Shown here piece after piece: positions 43,266-53,200 of a stretch of 64,000 bases of DNA. A program made the position numbers and the translations under genes. The DNA is from UBA5239 sp031548025 (GTDB lineage: Bacteria; Verrucomicrobiota; Lentisphaeria; Victivallales; Victivallaceae), in the NCBI GenBank assembly GCA_031548025.1, contig JAVBRM010000087.1, forward strand, positions 1 to 64,000. The letters are read 5' to 3'. Numbering within the stretch: the stretch's first letter is position 1; each line of letters opens with the position of its first letter. The notes below the pieces were generated by a model, which had not been told where the DNA came from, did not search any database, and saw only the letters and a list, made by a program, of their open reading frames with translations.

Positions 43266-46200
43266 TCAGCGGACGTCGCGGGCGCTGAGGGCGAAAAGCA
43301 GGAGTTTGAAGTCGAAATCTCCGCATGGCTTGAAGTCGATGCCTACGATCGGGCGCTCCGGATGAGGGTTGATCCATTCATACTGGTAGAGGAAGAGATA
43401 CCGGCCATCACCCGCCTCCACCGGCAACACATAGCGGCTGCCGGAGGTCGAGCGGTACAGGGAATCGACGTTCAGCCAGTTGAAAGACTCGAACAGCCGC
43501 ATGGGGATCGCAGCGGTGGTTCCGTCCTGGTAACGAACCACGAAATCACCCGCAGAAAATCCATACAGCCATTGACGCCACGGCGATCCCGATTTCAAAA
43601 AAGCATTGGTTTTGGTCAACCGGGTATTGTACCATGCCCCCAGCAGGAAGGTCAGGGATGACGCTTTTTCCTGACAGGTTATTTTCACCCCTTTGTCCTT
43701 GTCGAGCATAACGACCTGATTGGTCACCTGCATGGGGATATTGGCGATATCGATCTTGCCGGTTTTCAGTTTCGGTGAAAATTCCGGCAGATTGGCTTTG
43801 ATATATTCGTCGAAACTCCGGTCAAAGTAAGGGCTCAAGTCCAATGTGGTGACCTGGCTGCCGCCATGCGGATTGGGGCGCTCGGCCGCCACGCCGCGCC
43901 AATTGGCCATGGAGCCGTCCGCCAGACGTTCCATCACGGAAGGCAGGTCGTTTTCATGATGCAGATTCCAGCTGTAATCGGCCGACCGAAAGATCGGCGA
44001 GGATGAATAACACGTGCCGCCGTCGTCATAGAGTCCGACCGGCTTGCCCAGGTTGTAGGGGGCGGCCCCGGAGCCCTTCAACAGCCGGCGCGACTCCAGG
44101 TTGTATGTGAAGGAACTGGTCCCGGAACTCCAAATCTCAAACCCCTTGCCGGTAAAATATCCGGCCACCCCGTTGAGCGGCGTACCTCCGCCCCAATGCA
44201 GGAAGATGACGTCCTTCGGCAATTGGTCGAGGCCCTTGTAAATGCCATGGTACGCCCCATTGGAGAGAGGGTCGAAGTTATCGCTGAAGATGATCATCCC
44301 AACATTGCGAGCCTTCAGATGCCGGTAGCACTGCATGACGAAACTCCAGAACGCATTGTAATATTCCTCGCTCGACAACAAAGCGTCTTTGTCGCGTTTA
44401 TGATACCACTCGTCGAATTTGGGCGAAAAACGCTTGGCCCCGGTGGCATCCAGCAAATCGTCCATGCAGTCGAAAATGATCTGATTGTGTACCGGATTGC
44501 GAATGTCTCCGGTATCGCGCCAACCCGGAATTTTAAGCTCGGGACGATAGGAAAGCAGCCACACGGTTTCATGACTGCCGGCGGGTATGGACGGAACCAG
44601 TTCGATGAAGCGGTCACGGCAATAATCGGCGATTTTTTTCCAGTCATCAAGGGTATAGACACGTTCCGGCCCATTGAATCCGGGCTGGCGCTTGAACTGA
44701 GTCATGGACGCCAGTTCAAGCTGGAATATGTTGTATTTTTGAGCGGCAATAAAGCGTTCGATATAATCGAGTATATAGTCAACGCCGCGGAATTCGCGCA
44801 GACGGGTTCCACGATACAGCGCCGGGTGGCATATCCGGAAAATACGGTTCCGGACATCCGGATAATCCGTGATTTCAGCACAGGGAATCCGGATGTTGCC
44901 GTCGCGGAGCATCGGTCCCTTGATCATCTGCATCAAAGTGCGGGTGCCGTAATAGAGGCCGGGTTCATCCTGACCGGTAACCGTGATCCGGTCGGGCATA
45001 ACATTCAACGTGTAACCTTCGGCGGCCGGCTTCAAATCCGGTTTTATGCTCAATTCGATCGCCGGACCGCTGCCGGTTTTCACATAACCGGCCAGTTCAT
45101 CCTGAAACAACCTGGCCGTAAGTTTGGTGCGCTCGGAAGCATCCGAAGCGGTTTTCACGCTCACGCCGTTCCCGAAACTGAATTCGCCGCCGGTTTTCCG
45201 TTCCTGCTTGGGCGTGGGGCACAACAGAGTTTCGCCGATCCGGTCACGCACGGGGGTGGAATACGAATAATTGGCGGCAGTCATTTTCCAATCGCCCCTG
45301 GAATTGACCAACGCCAGGTAAACCGTGTACAAACCGCTCTGCCGAGCGGAATCGATCGCTATGGACGACTGCGGAGCGGCCGGATCGAATTTTTCCGTTT
45401 TAGCAATCATGGTTCCCTGGGCCGTGGCCAGAAATAATTTCAACTGATAATCGCCGGGAGGGAGTTCTTCGGCGGCAAAATCGAACTCGAACATCATCCG
45501 GTTCAAGTCGGAGGGCGAAGTCAAAGCTTTGATGCCGTCGATCCGGAGTTTTCCCGGGCCGAAGGTTTTGGTATTGAAGACAAGCACGCCGAAATCACGA
45601 ACCCGGGGGAAATATCTGGTGGGGCTCCAACTGATGATCTTTTGACCGCGATCCGGATCGTAATGCTGGCCCGCCTGGAAATTAATGAAACGCTCCTTAT
45701 CCGGGGAAAAACCGAGCGCGGCAAAAGGAAATGTCAATTGATAATGCTGAAATTTGCCGTCGTATGACAATTCTTTCCGGTGCTCGAGCGACCAGGCACG
45801 GTTGTAAGTCACTCCCGCCGCCACCGGATCGAAATCGTATTTCAGGTCGAACACCGTTCCTGCGGCATTGATGGTAAACTGCATGAATTTGTTGTTGTCG
45901 AGCTTGGGAGAAAAGAGCAATTCCAGCGCTTCGTCGGTAAACACATGATCGTCATGCTTCAAGATCGCCGCCCGAGGCGCGGTCGCAAAAGCGCCGGCCG
46001 CTTTGACGGTCAATTCCGTCGGGCTGTAACTCAAGCGCATTTTCAGCGGACTTTCAGCGGCGGAAATCAGATTGTTGCCGCGAACTTCGGACCAGGGACC
46101 GAGGTCCGTGCCGGGTTCCGGCAAAACCTCGCACACACGCCGCTCATTCAGAATCGGTACCACCGCGGTTTCGATATCCGACTCTTTGGTGATCAACTCA

Positions 46201-46697
46201 ATTTTCTTCAACCGTATTTCCAATTTCGGATTTCGGGTGTCCATGGTGATCAGTTTCAGCTTGCGCCAGTTGATGGGACTCTTGGACCGACGCTGAATCA
46301 GATTGGCCGGATAAGTCTTCATACCCGGAGTCAGGGCGATACTGAATTGGGCATCGGTACCGTCCTGAAACGAAGCCGCGAACTTGAGCTTATCGAATTC
46401 AGCGCCATTGCTGTCCAGCGTAACCTTGAAACCGCTTACCGCCACCTCCGCGGGCAATTGATCAAGGGGCGGAACCTGAAACGCGCTCCTGGCTCCACCC
46501 TGGTCGCCGGAGTAGCGAATCTGCAGTACGCCGTCCTTCTCCTCGGCCACGGGTTTCAGATTGCTGTCTTTGACCCAACGATGGGTGTAATGAGTAACTT
46601 TGTATTGTTCGGCATTGGCAGCGTCATAGACGGTAATCTCTCCCGCCTGCAAAAAGGCGAACAGTCCGGCCAGCAGGTATGGCAATTTTTTCAGCAT
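43266..46697 (-). CDS. GH20-like secreted glycoside hydrolase, large multi-domain
   Basis: An 1143-aa secreted protein with a signal peptide (MLKKLPYLLAGLFAFLQAGE). Residues about 20-480 form several beta domains that look like carbohydrate-binding or CBM9-like modules. Residues about 510-620 match the GH20b domain (YYGTRTLMQMIKGP, ITDYPDVRNRIFR). Residues about 630-950 form a GH20-type barrel with the Asp-Glu pair in SPKFDEWYHKR (D761/E762). GH20 enzymes release terminal GlcNAc or GalNAc by substrate-assisted catalysis. The ATG at 46697 has AAGGA eight bases upstream; longer in-frame starts lack a signal. It is third in a GntR - pseudopilin - enzyme cassette. Confidence 0.85.
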   Translation of the reverse strand: MLKKLPYLLAGLFAFLQAGEITVYDAANAEQYKVTHYTHRWVKDSNLKPVAEEKDGVLQIRYSGDQGGARSAFQVPPLDQLPAEVAVSGFKVTLDSNGAEFDKLKFAASFQDGTDAQFSIALTPGMKTYPANLIQRRSKSPINWRKLKLITMDTRNPKLEIRLKKIELITKESDIETAVVPILNERRVCEVLPEPGTDLGPWSEVRGNNLISAAESPLKMRLSYSPTELTVKAAGAFATAPRAAILKHDDHVFTDEALELLFSPKLDNNKFMQFTINAAGTVFDLKYDFDPVAAGVTYNRAWSLEHRKELSYDGKFQHYQLTFPFAALGFSPDKERFINFQAGQHYDPDRGQKIISWSPTRYFPRVRDFGVLVFNTKTFGPGKLRIDGIKALTSPSDLNRMMFEFDFAAEELPPGDYQLKLFLATAQGTMIAKTEKFDPAAPQSSIAIDSARQSGLYTVYLALVNSRGDWKMTAANYSYSTPVRDRIGETLLCPTPKQERKTGGEFSFGNGVSVKTASDASERTKLTARLFQDELAGYVKTGSGPAIELSIKPDLKPAAEGYTLNVMPDRITVTGQDEPGLYYGTRTLMQMIKGPMLRDGNIRIPCAEITDYPDVRNRIFRICHPALYRGTRLREFRGVDYILDYIERFIAAQKYNIFQLELASMTQFKRQPGFNGPERVYTLDDWKKIADYCRDRFIELVPSIPAGSHETVWLLSYRPELKIPGWRDTGDIRNPVHNQIIFDCMDDLLDATGAKRFSPKFDEWYHKRDKDALLSSEEYYNAFWSFVMQCYRHLKARNVGMIIFSDNFDPLSNGAYHGIYKGLDQLPKDVIFLHWGGGTPLNGVAGYFTGKGFEIWSSGTSSFTYNLESRRLLKGSGAAPYNLGKPVGLYDDGGTCYSSSPIFRSADYSWNLHHENDLPSVMERLADGSMANWRGVAAERPNPHGGSQVTTLDLSPYFDRSFDEYIKANLPEFSPKLKTGKIDIANIPMQVTNQVVMLDKDKGVKITCQEKASSLTFLLGAWYNTRLTKTNAFLKSGSPWRQWLYGFSAGDFVVRYQDGTTAAIPMRLFESFNWLNVDSLYRSTSGSRYVLPVEAGDGRYLFLYQYEWINPHPERPIVGIDFKPCGDFDFKLLLFALSARDVR

Positions 46698-46713
46698 AAT
46701 GTCAATCCTTTGA

Positions 46714-47415
46714 TTAATTAACGATCTTTTTGTCGATATAGTACTTGCCGTTATTGGCCGCGGTGTTGTTGAAATACACGAACCAGACAATATCGCGGCC
46801 TATGCCGCTGGTTCCGGGCGGAGTGCTTTTCACGCTGCCGTCTTTGCGGACATAGTTCGCATTGCCCATATGACGGTACGCGATCTCTTGGGGAGTAGCC
46901 GTGCCGGTAGCGTTCAAATATTCGCGGTTGCCGGTTTTTCCGCCATAAACGTGTTCTTTCAAAGCACCGTTCTGTTCTCTCCAGAAATCGACCAGCAGCA
47001 TGATTTCCGGATCACGCTTATGCTTTCCCACCGTCCGCAGCGGTTCTTCGGTGGCGACATGTGAATTCATTGCATAACCGCGGCTCGTCAATACCCCGTC
47101 CGCATTGGGAATCCCCGCCGGACAATGAAAAATACCGTTGGGCGCTTTCTGTTTGTATCCTACATACTCGGCAATCATCGCATCCCAACAGCTATAGCTG
47201 TCCGTCGAACTGCCGTTGCAGGGAAATTGTTGATAATCGTCGTGATACGAATGCATGGCGACGCCGAACTGCTTCAACTGTCCGATACATGCCGCGGCTT
47301 TTCCGCGCTCGCGGGCTTTGGACAATGCGGGCAGCAGCAGAGCGGCCAATATCGCAATAATTGCAATCACTACCAACAGCTCAATAAGCGTAAAATTCAT
47401 TCTATTGCTTCTCAT
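46714..47415 (-). CDS. Type II/IV prepilin-like protein (pseudopilin) 2
   Basis: A 233-aa protein: leader MRSNRMN, then FTLIELLVVIAIIAILAALL with Glu at +5. The globular domain includes IFHCPAG, IMLLVDFWRE and the late YVRKDGSVKS, a reduced form of the VDGHV motif. The residue before the predicted cleavage is Asn rather than Gly. AGAGG lies eight bases before the ATG. It starts four bases after the GntR-type regulator gene and ends 16 bp before the GH20-like gene, so the three are one transcript. Confidence 0.9.
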   Translation of the reverse strand: MRSNRMNFTLIELLVVIAIIAILAALLLPALSKARERGKAAACIGQLKQFGVAMHSYHDDYQQFPCNGSSTDSYSCWDAMIAEYVGYKQKAPNGIFHCPAGIPNADGVLTSRGYAMNSHVATEEPLRTVGKHKRDPEIMLLVDFWREQNGALKEHVYGGKTGNREYLNATGTATPQEIAYRHMGNANYVRKDGSVKSTPPGTSGIGRDIVWFVYFNNTAANNGKYYIDKKIVN

Positions 47416-47419
47416 CGTT

Positions 47420-48466
47420 TTAACCTCTTTTACTGAATGGGTTATTGACTATATAGTAAGGTATGAATCGGGCTTCGCCCGTATTCGAATCGATCATGTC
47501 CACCGCGGCTTTGGCAATGCCGGTAAAGTCTTCCAGGACCGAGGTAATGGCGTATCCGGTATCCATCTGCGAACTGTAATTGTCGAAATCGGCATAATAG
47601 ACATCTTTATCAAGCGTTAAGCCGCTTTCATGCAGAAACCGCAAAACCGCGCCGGTAAAACATTTGCTCGGCGAAATAATGCAGGTTTTGGCGGTTTTGC
47701 TCAGATTGAGTTTTTTCAATTCCGAAATATCGGCGATATAATCCAGATGCCCCTCGAGCCCGGCCTTGACCAGGCGGTAAAAACGCCGGTGTTCAGCACA
47801 GGCATCGATAAAACCGTTTTTCCGCAGTTCCAATACCGACCCCACATACGGATCGGGGAACGCGGCGTCAAGATAGATGAATTCGCTGTCCGGCGGCAAC
47901 TGTTCCAGAAAAAGCCCGGTAACTTCCTGTGAAGCCCGGCGATGGTCGGTCGAGACGAAACTGTAACCTTCGAAAGGCCGATTCAGCGGGATAATCGTCG
48001 GTTTGCTTTTCAAAGCTCCCCGCAGAGTGTCGAGCTGCTTTTCGTTCAGCGGATTGGATAGAATGAATTGAAAAGATTCGAGCAGTTCCGGATGCGCAGT
48101 CACCGCGTCGGGCGTAAAGATTTCAACCGGCCGCCCCTCCAGCAGATACTGCAGCGAACCGTACATATCCTGATAATTGAAACGCAAAAAAATCTGTCCG
48201 TGGGGCTGCTTACCCACATAAGCAATCAGCGCAATCCGGTTCAACTGCTTCTGGGAGGCGACAAACGTTCCCGCCCGCCGCGAGGCCATCAGGATTCTTT
48301 CATCGACCAGCTCGCTCAAAGCCTTGTCGACCGTCGCCCGGGTAGTATCATAAATCTCCATCAACTCCGTGCGCACCGGCAACTTGTCGCCGGGTTGCAG
48401 TTTACCGCTGCGGATATCGAGCATGACCGATTCTTTAATATTTTTATATTTGGGCGCCTGAATCAT
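47420..48466 (-). CDS. GntR-type regulator with LacI-like sensor domain
   Basis: A 348-aa protein. The N-terminal winged helix (residues 1-70) has GDKLPVRTELMEIYDTTRAT and VDKALSELVDERILMASRRA of the GntR family. The following 270 residues resemble the periplasmic-binding sensor of LacI-family proteins, the arrangement known from AraR of Bacillus. It should repress its own operon until a sugar binds. The ATG at 48466 is favoured over an upstream in-frame start that would place the promoter inside the gene. It is the first gene of the cassette with pseudopilin 2 and the GH20-like enzyme. Confidence 0.9.
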   Translation of the reverse strand: MIQAPKYKNIKESVMLDIRSGKLQPGDKLPVRTELMEIYDTTRATVDKALSELVDERILMASRRAGTFVASQKQLNRIALIAYVGKQPHGQIFLRFNYQDMYGSLQYLLEGRPVEIFTPDAVTAHPELLESFQFILSNPLNEKQLDTLRGALKSKPTIIPLNRPFEGYSFVSTDHRRASQEVTGLFLEQLPPDSEFIYLDAAFPDPYVGSVLELRKNGFIDACAEHRRFYRLVKAGLEGHLDYIADISELKKLNLSKTAKTCIISPSKCFTGAVLRFLHESGLTLDKDVYYADFDNYSSQMDTGYAITSVLEDFTGIAKAAVDMIDSNTGEARFIPYYIVNNPFSKRG

Positions 48467-48474
48467 TTTTTTAC

Positions 48475-48505
48475 CTGTATTGCATAGTATTATTATACAA
48501 TACAG
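48475..48505. promoter_or_regulatory. Operator palindrome for the GntR-type regulator
   Basis: CTGTATTG (48475-48482) and CAATACAG (48498-48505) are exact complements, and most of the 15 bases between them are also symmetric. The palindrome covers the -10 box (48492-48497) and the transcription start, so a bound protein would block RNA polymerase. The half-site CTGTAT is shared with the palindrome at 60057-60088 before another GntR-type cassette. Confidence 0.75.
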
Positions 48506-48520
48506 ATCATAAAATGTCAA
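48492..48520 (-). promoter_or_regulatory. Consensus sigma70-type promoter of the GH20 cassette
   Basis: On the minus strand, perfect TTGACA (48515-48520) and TATAAT (48492-48497) have a 17-bp spacer. The leader to the ATG at 48466 is about 18 nt. Such a strong promoter needs tight repression, which the overlapping palindrome can provide. Confidence 0.85.
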
Positions 48521-48532
48521 TAGCCTAGTCTA

Positions 48533-49327
48533 TTAATTTATCCCTTTTTCCGAAATCGACATACCGCGATAGGAGGGATGCACTTGCAATTCTCTATTCT
48601 GTCCGGCGGCGGTAAACGCCCAGCCGACGGTGTGTTCCTGATCCGTGACGATCCGTTCCAGCCGGCCGCCGTTTGGGGCGAGGAGCGCCATTTCATAAGA
48701 CGGAATGGCGACCAATCCGAAAGTTTCGCCCGCATCGAGAAGGGCAAAACGAAGCAGACAGTCGATCTCATGCCGAAAGCCGACCGTCCCCGGTACAAAC
48801 CGCAGAGAGGAGGCCGGGCGGTAATAACCGGCGCAGAATTCCTGAAAAGTCGGCGGGCTGTCGCCCAATGGGCAATAAAGCGGGCCGCCACTGCTTCCGG
48901 CCAGCGCCGGACGAAAACCGAACCTGCCGTAGAGTTCCACCAGATGCGGCGGCGTAGCGGTGCAGAAGAGCCCGAGCGGAGGCGTGGCGGCGTCATGAAG
49001 ATCGGCGAACCACATATCCAGCAGCTTGCCGCCGATTCCCTGCCGCTGATAAGCCTCGGAGGTTTTGAAATTGCCGAAGTTGCCGACGGCATCCGCGTGC
49101 CATCCCCAGCCATGCCAGAGCCGGGCCACATAATTTCCGGCGTCGGTGGTGATGAAATAGGCGTCGCGACACTCCGCGGCGGCGCTCCCGTTCAGGCGAA
49201 AACGCATCATCTGTGAATAAGGCATTTCGGGATTTTCGGCGGCCAACTGTGAATCAAGAGCGGCTCCCGCCGCAATGGCTTCGGGGGAATTAGTTTCCCC
49301 TGGAATAAATGTGCTATAAGTCAACAT
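48533..49327 (-). CDS. GNAT-family N-acetyltransferase
   Basis: A 264-aa protein. The acetyl-CoA-binding loop of the GNAT fold is in FKTSEAYQRQGIGGKLLDMW (Q94-G100 matches the Q/R-x-x-G-x-G pattern), followed by LFCTATPPHLVELYGRFGFR, the usual last strand. A C-terminal domain of about 110 residues has no clear family. It starts three bases after the 268-aa protein gene and is probably translated with it. The acceptor substrate cannot be told. Confidence 0.87.
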   Translation of the reverse strand: MLTYSTFIPGETNSPEAIAAGAALDSQLAAENPEMPYSQMMRFRLNGSAAAECRDAYFITTDAGNYVARLWHGWGWHADAVGNFGNFKTSEAYQRQGIGGKLLDMWFADLHDAATPPLGLFCTATPPHLVELYGRFGFRPALAGSSGGPLYCPLGDSPPTFQEFCAGYYRPASSLRFVPGTVGFRHEIDCLLRFALLDAGETFGLVAIPSYEMALLAPNGGRLERIVTDQEHTVGWAFTAAGQNRELQVHPSYRGMSISEKGIN

Positions 49328-49330
49328 TTT

Positions 49331-50137
49331 TCACCTCTCGTTTGGGTAGAACTGACAGATATGAGCGCGCAGGGCCGGAAGGGTGCATTTGGACAGCCGG
49401 GGGTAATAAGGCAACTCGCCGGTTTGGCGCAAAATGTCTCCGAGCTTTTGATTGTAAGTGGCCCTGCTGGAAATGAATTGTCCCCAGAAGCCGTAGTGCC
49501 ACTGTACGTCTTTTCGTTCTTCAGACATGTTTTCCCGCCATTCCTCCGGGAAATATTCCAGCCATTTGGGCAGCGAATTCAGCCAGGTACTGGTGCCGAG
49601 GTACTCCGCGCCGAGCCCTTCGGCGGCGTCCAGCAGCATATTGAAACATTTCCCCGCATAATCGGGATGGTTGAAAAACGAATCCGGCGTCAAGGCATTG
49701 GCGATATGGAATTTCAACACTCCGTCCACCACCTTGAGATCATGCCGCAGAAAGCCGCATTGATAACCGGTCATCCAAACCCGGTCCAAATATCCCTGAT
49801 AGTCCCGTTCGCAACGGGCGTCGACCTGCGGCTTGATGACGGCAAAAGCCGCCGCCTCGAACTCCGGTTCTTGTTCCGGGGCCGGATGCTGGCGGTAGAG
49901 ATTTTCCACAGCTTGTTCCAATTCCAGCCAGGCGGGATCATCGAAATTCAACTCGGCAGGATTCAGGCTTCCGCGGTTGATATCGGTCTTGCGGTAGATA
50001 TCGACCCGGTTTCGAAAAACGGATGAGAATTCCTCCTCCGGATGATGCCGCAGCCAGTTATGGGTGAAAAACAATTTAAGCTTAACCATCTCATAAAGAT
50101 AATGGCGGTGTTCCTCGAGCGTCTTTTCTTTCAGCAT
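49331..50137 (-). CDS. Protein of unknown function, co-transcribed with a GNAT acetyltransferase
   Basis: A 268-aa protein without signal or transmembrane segments, rich in aromatic and acidic residues. Notable stretches are YEMVKLKLFFTHNWLRHHPE, VWMTGYQCGFLRHDLKVVDG and CFNMLLDAAEGLGAEYLGTS. I do not recognise a family. The conserved-looking GTSTWLNSLPKWLEYFPEEW could form a helical ligand site. It is the first gene of a two-gene unit with its own promoter candidate. It lies between the GH20 and 1191-aa cassettes but has no visible glycan motif. Confidence 0.7.
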   Translation of the reverse strand: MLKEKTLEEHRHYLYEMVKLKLFFTHNWLRHHPEEEFSSVFRNRVDIYRKTDINRGSLNPAELNFDDPAWLELEQAVENLYRQHPAPEQEPEFEAAAFAVIKPQVDARCERDYQGYLDRVWMTGYQCGFLRHDLKVVDGVLKFHIANALTPDSFFNHPDYAGKCFNMLLDAAEGLGAEYLGTSTWLNSLPKWLEYFPEEWRENMSEERKDVQWHYGFWGQFISSRATYNQKLGDILRQTGELPYYPRLSKCTLPALRAHICQFYPNER

Positions 50138-50169
50138 CGTATTTACCTTTTGTCTTGCGTTGCGGAGAT

Positions 50170-50198
50170 AATATATTGCCGGGATCTGTTTTCCGCAA
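50170..50198 (-). promoter_or_regulatory. Putative promoter of the 268-aa/GNAT gene pair
   Basis: On the minus strand, TTGCGG (50193-50198) and TATATT (50170-50175) are separated by 17 bp, about 32 bp before the ATG at 50137. Confidence 0.5.
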
Positions 50199-50239
50199 TG
50201 CTCAAAATGACTAATTCTTTAACACTTCCGATTAAGACA

Positions 50240-53200
50240 TCACTCCAATGTCAGCCGAACACTGAACTTACAGTTTTGTCCGGGGGCCAGCTCCGCCGCT
50301 TCGGACATCATCTCGACTGTGGGATTCACGCCACGCCAGAAGTAGAACTGATTCAGGCGGTCCATTGACAACTTGATCTTTCCGCCCGCAGCCGTGCAAA
50401 CGACCTCTTGGGCCGTAGTGTTACCGGTAATTTTCGTGAAGCGCACCGGCGGCTGCGAACCGACGGTAAATAACTGTTCCGGCGGTTCAAGTGCCAGGGC
50501 CGGATGTTCCGGCAGCGTGATCGTCATTTCCGTCAAAGGCTTTTCCGCCCCGAGCCGGGGGAAGTTATGCGACCAGAAGGAAAATTTTTTCGCAACCTTG
50601 CCGGTATTGGTCAGAGTATATTCCGCACGGATTTCTTTTTTGCCGACCGGGACGGTTACGAGTTTCTCGATTTTCAGGCTGTGAACCGCGATTTCGGATT
50701 CCAGTTCCAGCTTGAATTCATCTCCGGCGGCGGAGATTTTCCGGATCCGGTACGGTTGGTCACCGGCGGCATACTTATGCAAGGGTTCCAGCAGATAATC
50801 CCAAAGCAGCCCGGCGGCGGAAGGATCGCCCTGATCGGAGGTGATTTCCAGCTTGCCCTCCCGCCATTTCTGGATAATTCCGCCCTTGGAGGAAACGATC
50901 ACCGTTTTCTCTGGCGCGCTGATCGTGACTTCCGGAAAACCGTCCTGGTCGAAATCGGTCATTTCCGCCTTAGCCAAACCGATTTTTACCGGTTCCGCCG
51001 CGCTTGCTTGCGTCGATTTCATGAGTGTTTCGTATTCAGCCCGAACATCCAGCGAACTTACCTGGGGATAATCGGAGGCGTCGACGATTTTCAGGAACCG
51101 GACATCTTCCGGATCGATTTTCAGCCAGACCCGGCCGCCTTCGGGAGTCAGGCGCAATTTTTTCACCGGGTCGATCACCACCCGGCCGGGGTCCGGCAAG
51201 TTCAGATACAGCGGATAGCGGCCATTGAAATTCAAGAGCGACAACAGTGTTTCCCCCTTCAATTCATGCGCCCGGTGGCCGAAAAAATCCGGCCAATTCG
51301 GAATGGCAATTTCTTTGGCCGCCGTCCGGATTATTTCATTGGGTAACGTAGTGAACTTCCACGCCGCATCGTTCCGCTTCCCGTCGAAAAGAAAATCCTC
51401 GAAAAGCGCGATTTCACTCATTGCCCGCTGAATTTCCACAAAAAACTGACCGTCGATCTGGTGGCCCGGAAAAATGGAAAGCCCGGGGCAACCGGATACC
51501 GCCGCACTCAACACCGTCTGCCGGAACTGGCGCGGGCTCTGTGTCTCCTCGGTAGTGGTGTATGAACCGGTTATCAGGTCATTGCGGCTCAGCGACGGGG
51601 TCATGTAGACCGGCTTTTTCAGGGTTTTCACATTGACGTCGATCAGGTCAAACGCCTTCTTTTTCAGATGATGGTAAAAACTGGAAAAATGCGCAGAGAT
51701 CAGGTGTTCGTAACTCCGCGGATCTTTGCAGACCGACTGAAACATCTTCTCGAATCCAGGCTGATCGAAAGCCACCGGATAATCATAATCGATGAAAACA
51801 AAATTCGGGTTGATCCGCCCGATCATCTCGACCATAATTCGGTTGATGCTCACCGTTTCCGCCACCCGGAATTCCGCCCACGCGGCGGCATGTTTTTCCG
51901 CGATTTCCGCCGCCGTGGCCGCCTTGCCGCCCAGGTGCGACTGCGCGAAACGTTCCAGGCACACCGGACAGAAACAGGAATTCATGGTTCCCCATGGCTC
52001 GTAATCGAGCAGAATCCAGTCTCCGGACTTGGCGTTCAATCGCGCATAACGGTTGTTGTATTGCTCCTGAAGCAGTTTTTGAAATTGCTGATCTTCAATA
52101 AAATAACGCGGACAAATCCGTGCCGGGTTATTCTGGCCGTTTCGCATGACCTCGAGCCGCAGGCCGGGCAGTTTATCCCTGAATCCCGTCAGCATCCGGG
52201 TTTGGCAGTAATCCTGTTCGGGATTGTGCATCCGCCAGCCGCGCCCCGCCAACAATTCGTCGATTTCCTGTAGTTCTTTGTTGGAATTGCGCAATCGGGA
52301 ATTCAAATGAGCCTTCTCATATTTGCCGATGACCCGTTTGAGCAATTCCCGATCGGGAAAATTCAGGTCGTAATCGGTCCAACCATAGTAGTGAAAACGC
52401 TTCGGCGCCGGCAGCTCCGGCAGGGGCGGCAGTATCCGGACAGTCAACTCCACCGGCGTACTCTTGCGGTCCCGATCGCTCAGATAATAATAAACCTTGT
52501 GGTCGGAAGGGAAATTACCTCCGACAGGTTCGAAGGCCGCGATCAACTGCCGGCACCACTGCCGCCCCGGGCCGATCAACTTGAACGCCGCCGCTTTTTG
52601 ATACGTATAACGCCGGTACGCCGTGCCGTCGCGGGTGAATTCGGTGATTTCCGGAACCTCGCTGCGGTAAACCGTCGGATGACTGCTGAAACACTCCGCC
52701 ACCCGCAACGTCACCGGAACTTCCAGTACAAAAGCCAGCTCCGGAGTCTCCTTCGTCCTCCCCCAGAAGTCGAAACAGAGGCTGTTCGGGCTGTCGGCAA
52801 TGCTGTGAAAAATATGCTCACCGCCATAAACCAGCCGATTTCCTTCCGAGGGGCTGGCGTAAACGGTTACGGGAAACTCCGCGACCGCCTCGCCGCTCTG
52901 CGTGGTCGTCAGCGAGGCGTTGAGATAAGTAACCGTCCCTTTTCCGGTGTTCAACAGATAGAAATTCATTTTCGCGGTATCCGGCGGTACTACAAACACC
53001 CCGGAAATGTCACTCCAATTGCCGGAAGTGCCCGGCGCGGTGCTTTTTTCACCAATGGGCTGACCTTGGGCGTTGAAAAATTCCGCCGTCAATACCGCCT
53101 GAGCTTCCTTGCCGCAGCGGTAACGCGCCGTCAGTTTCAACGCCGTTCCGGCCGGAACCGGGTTCAGCAGCAGCTCCGGCTGGATCCCGAAGCGCGCCCC

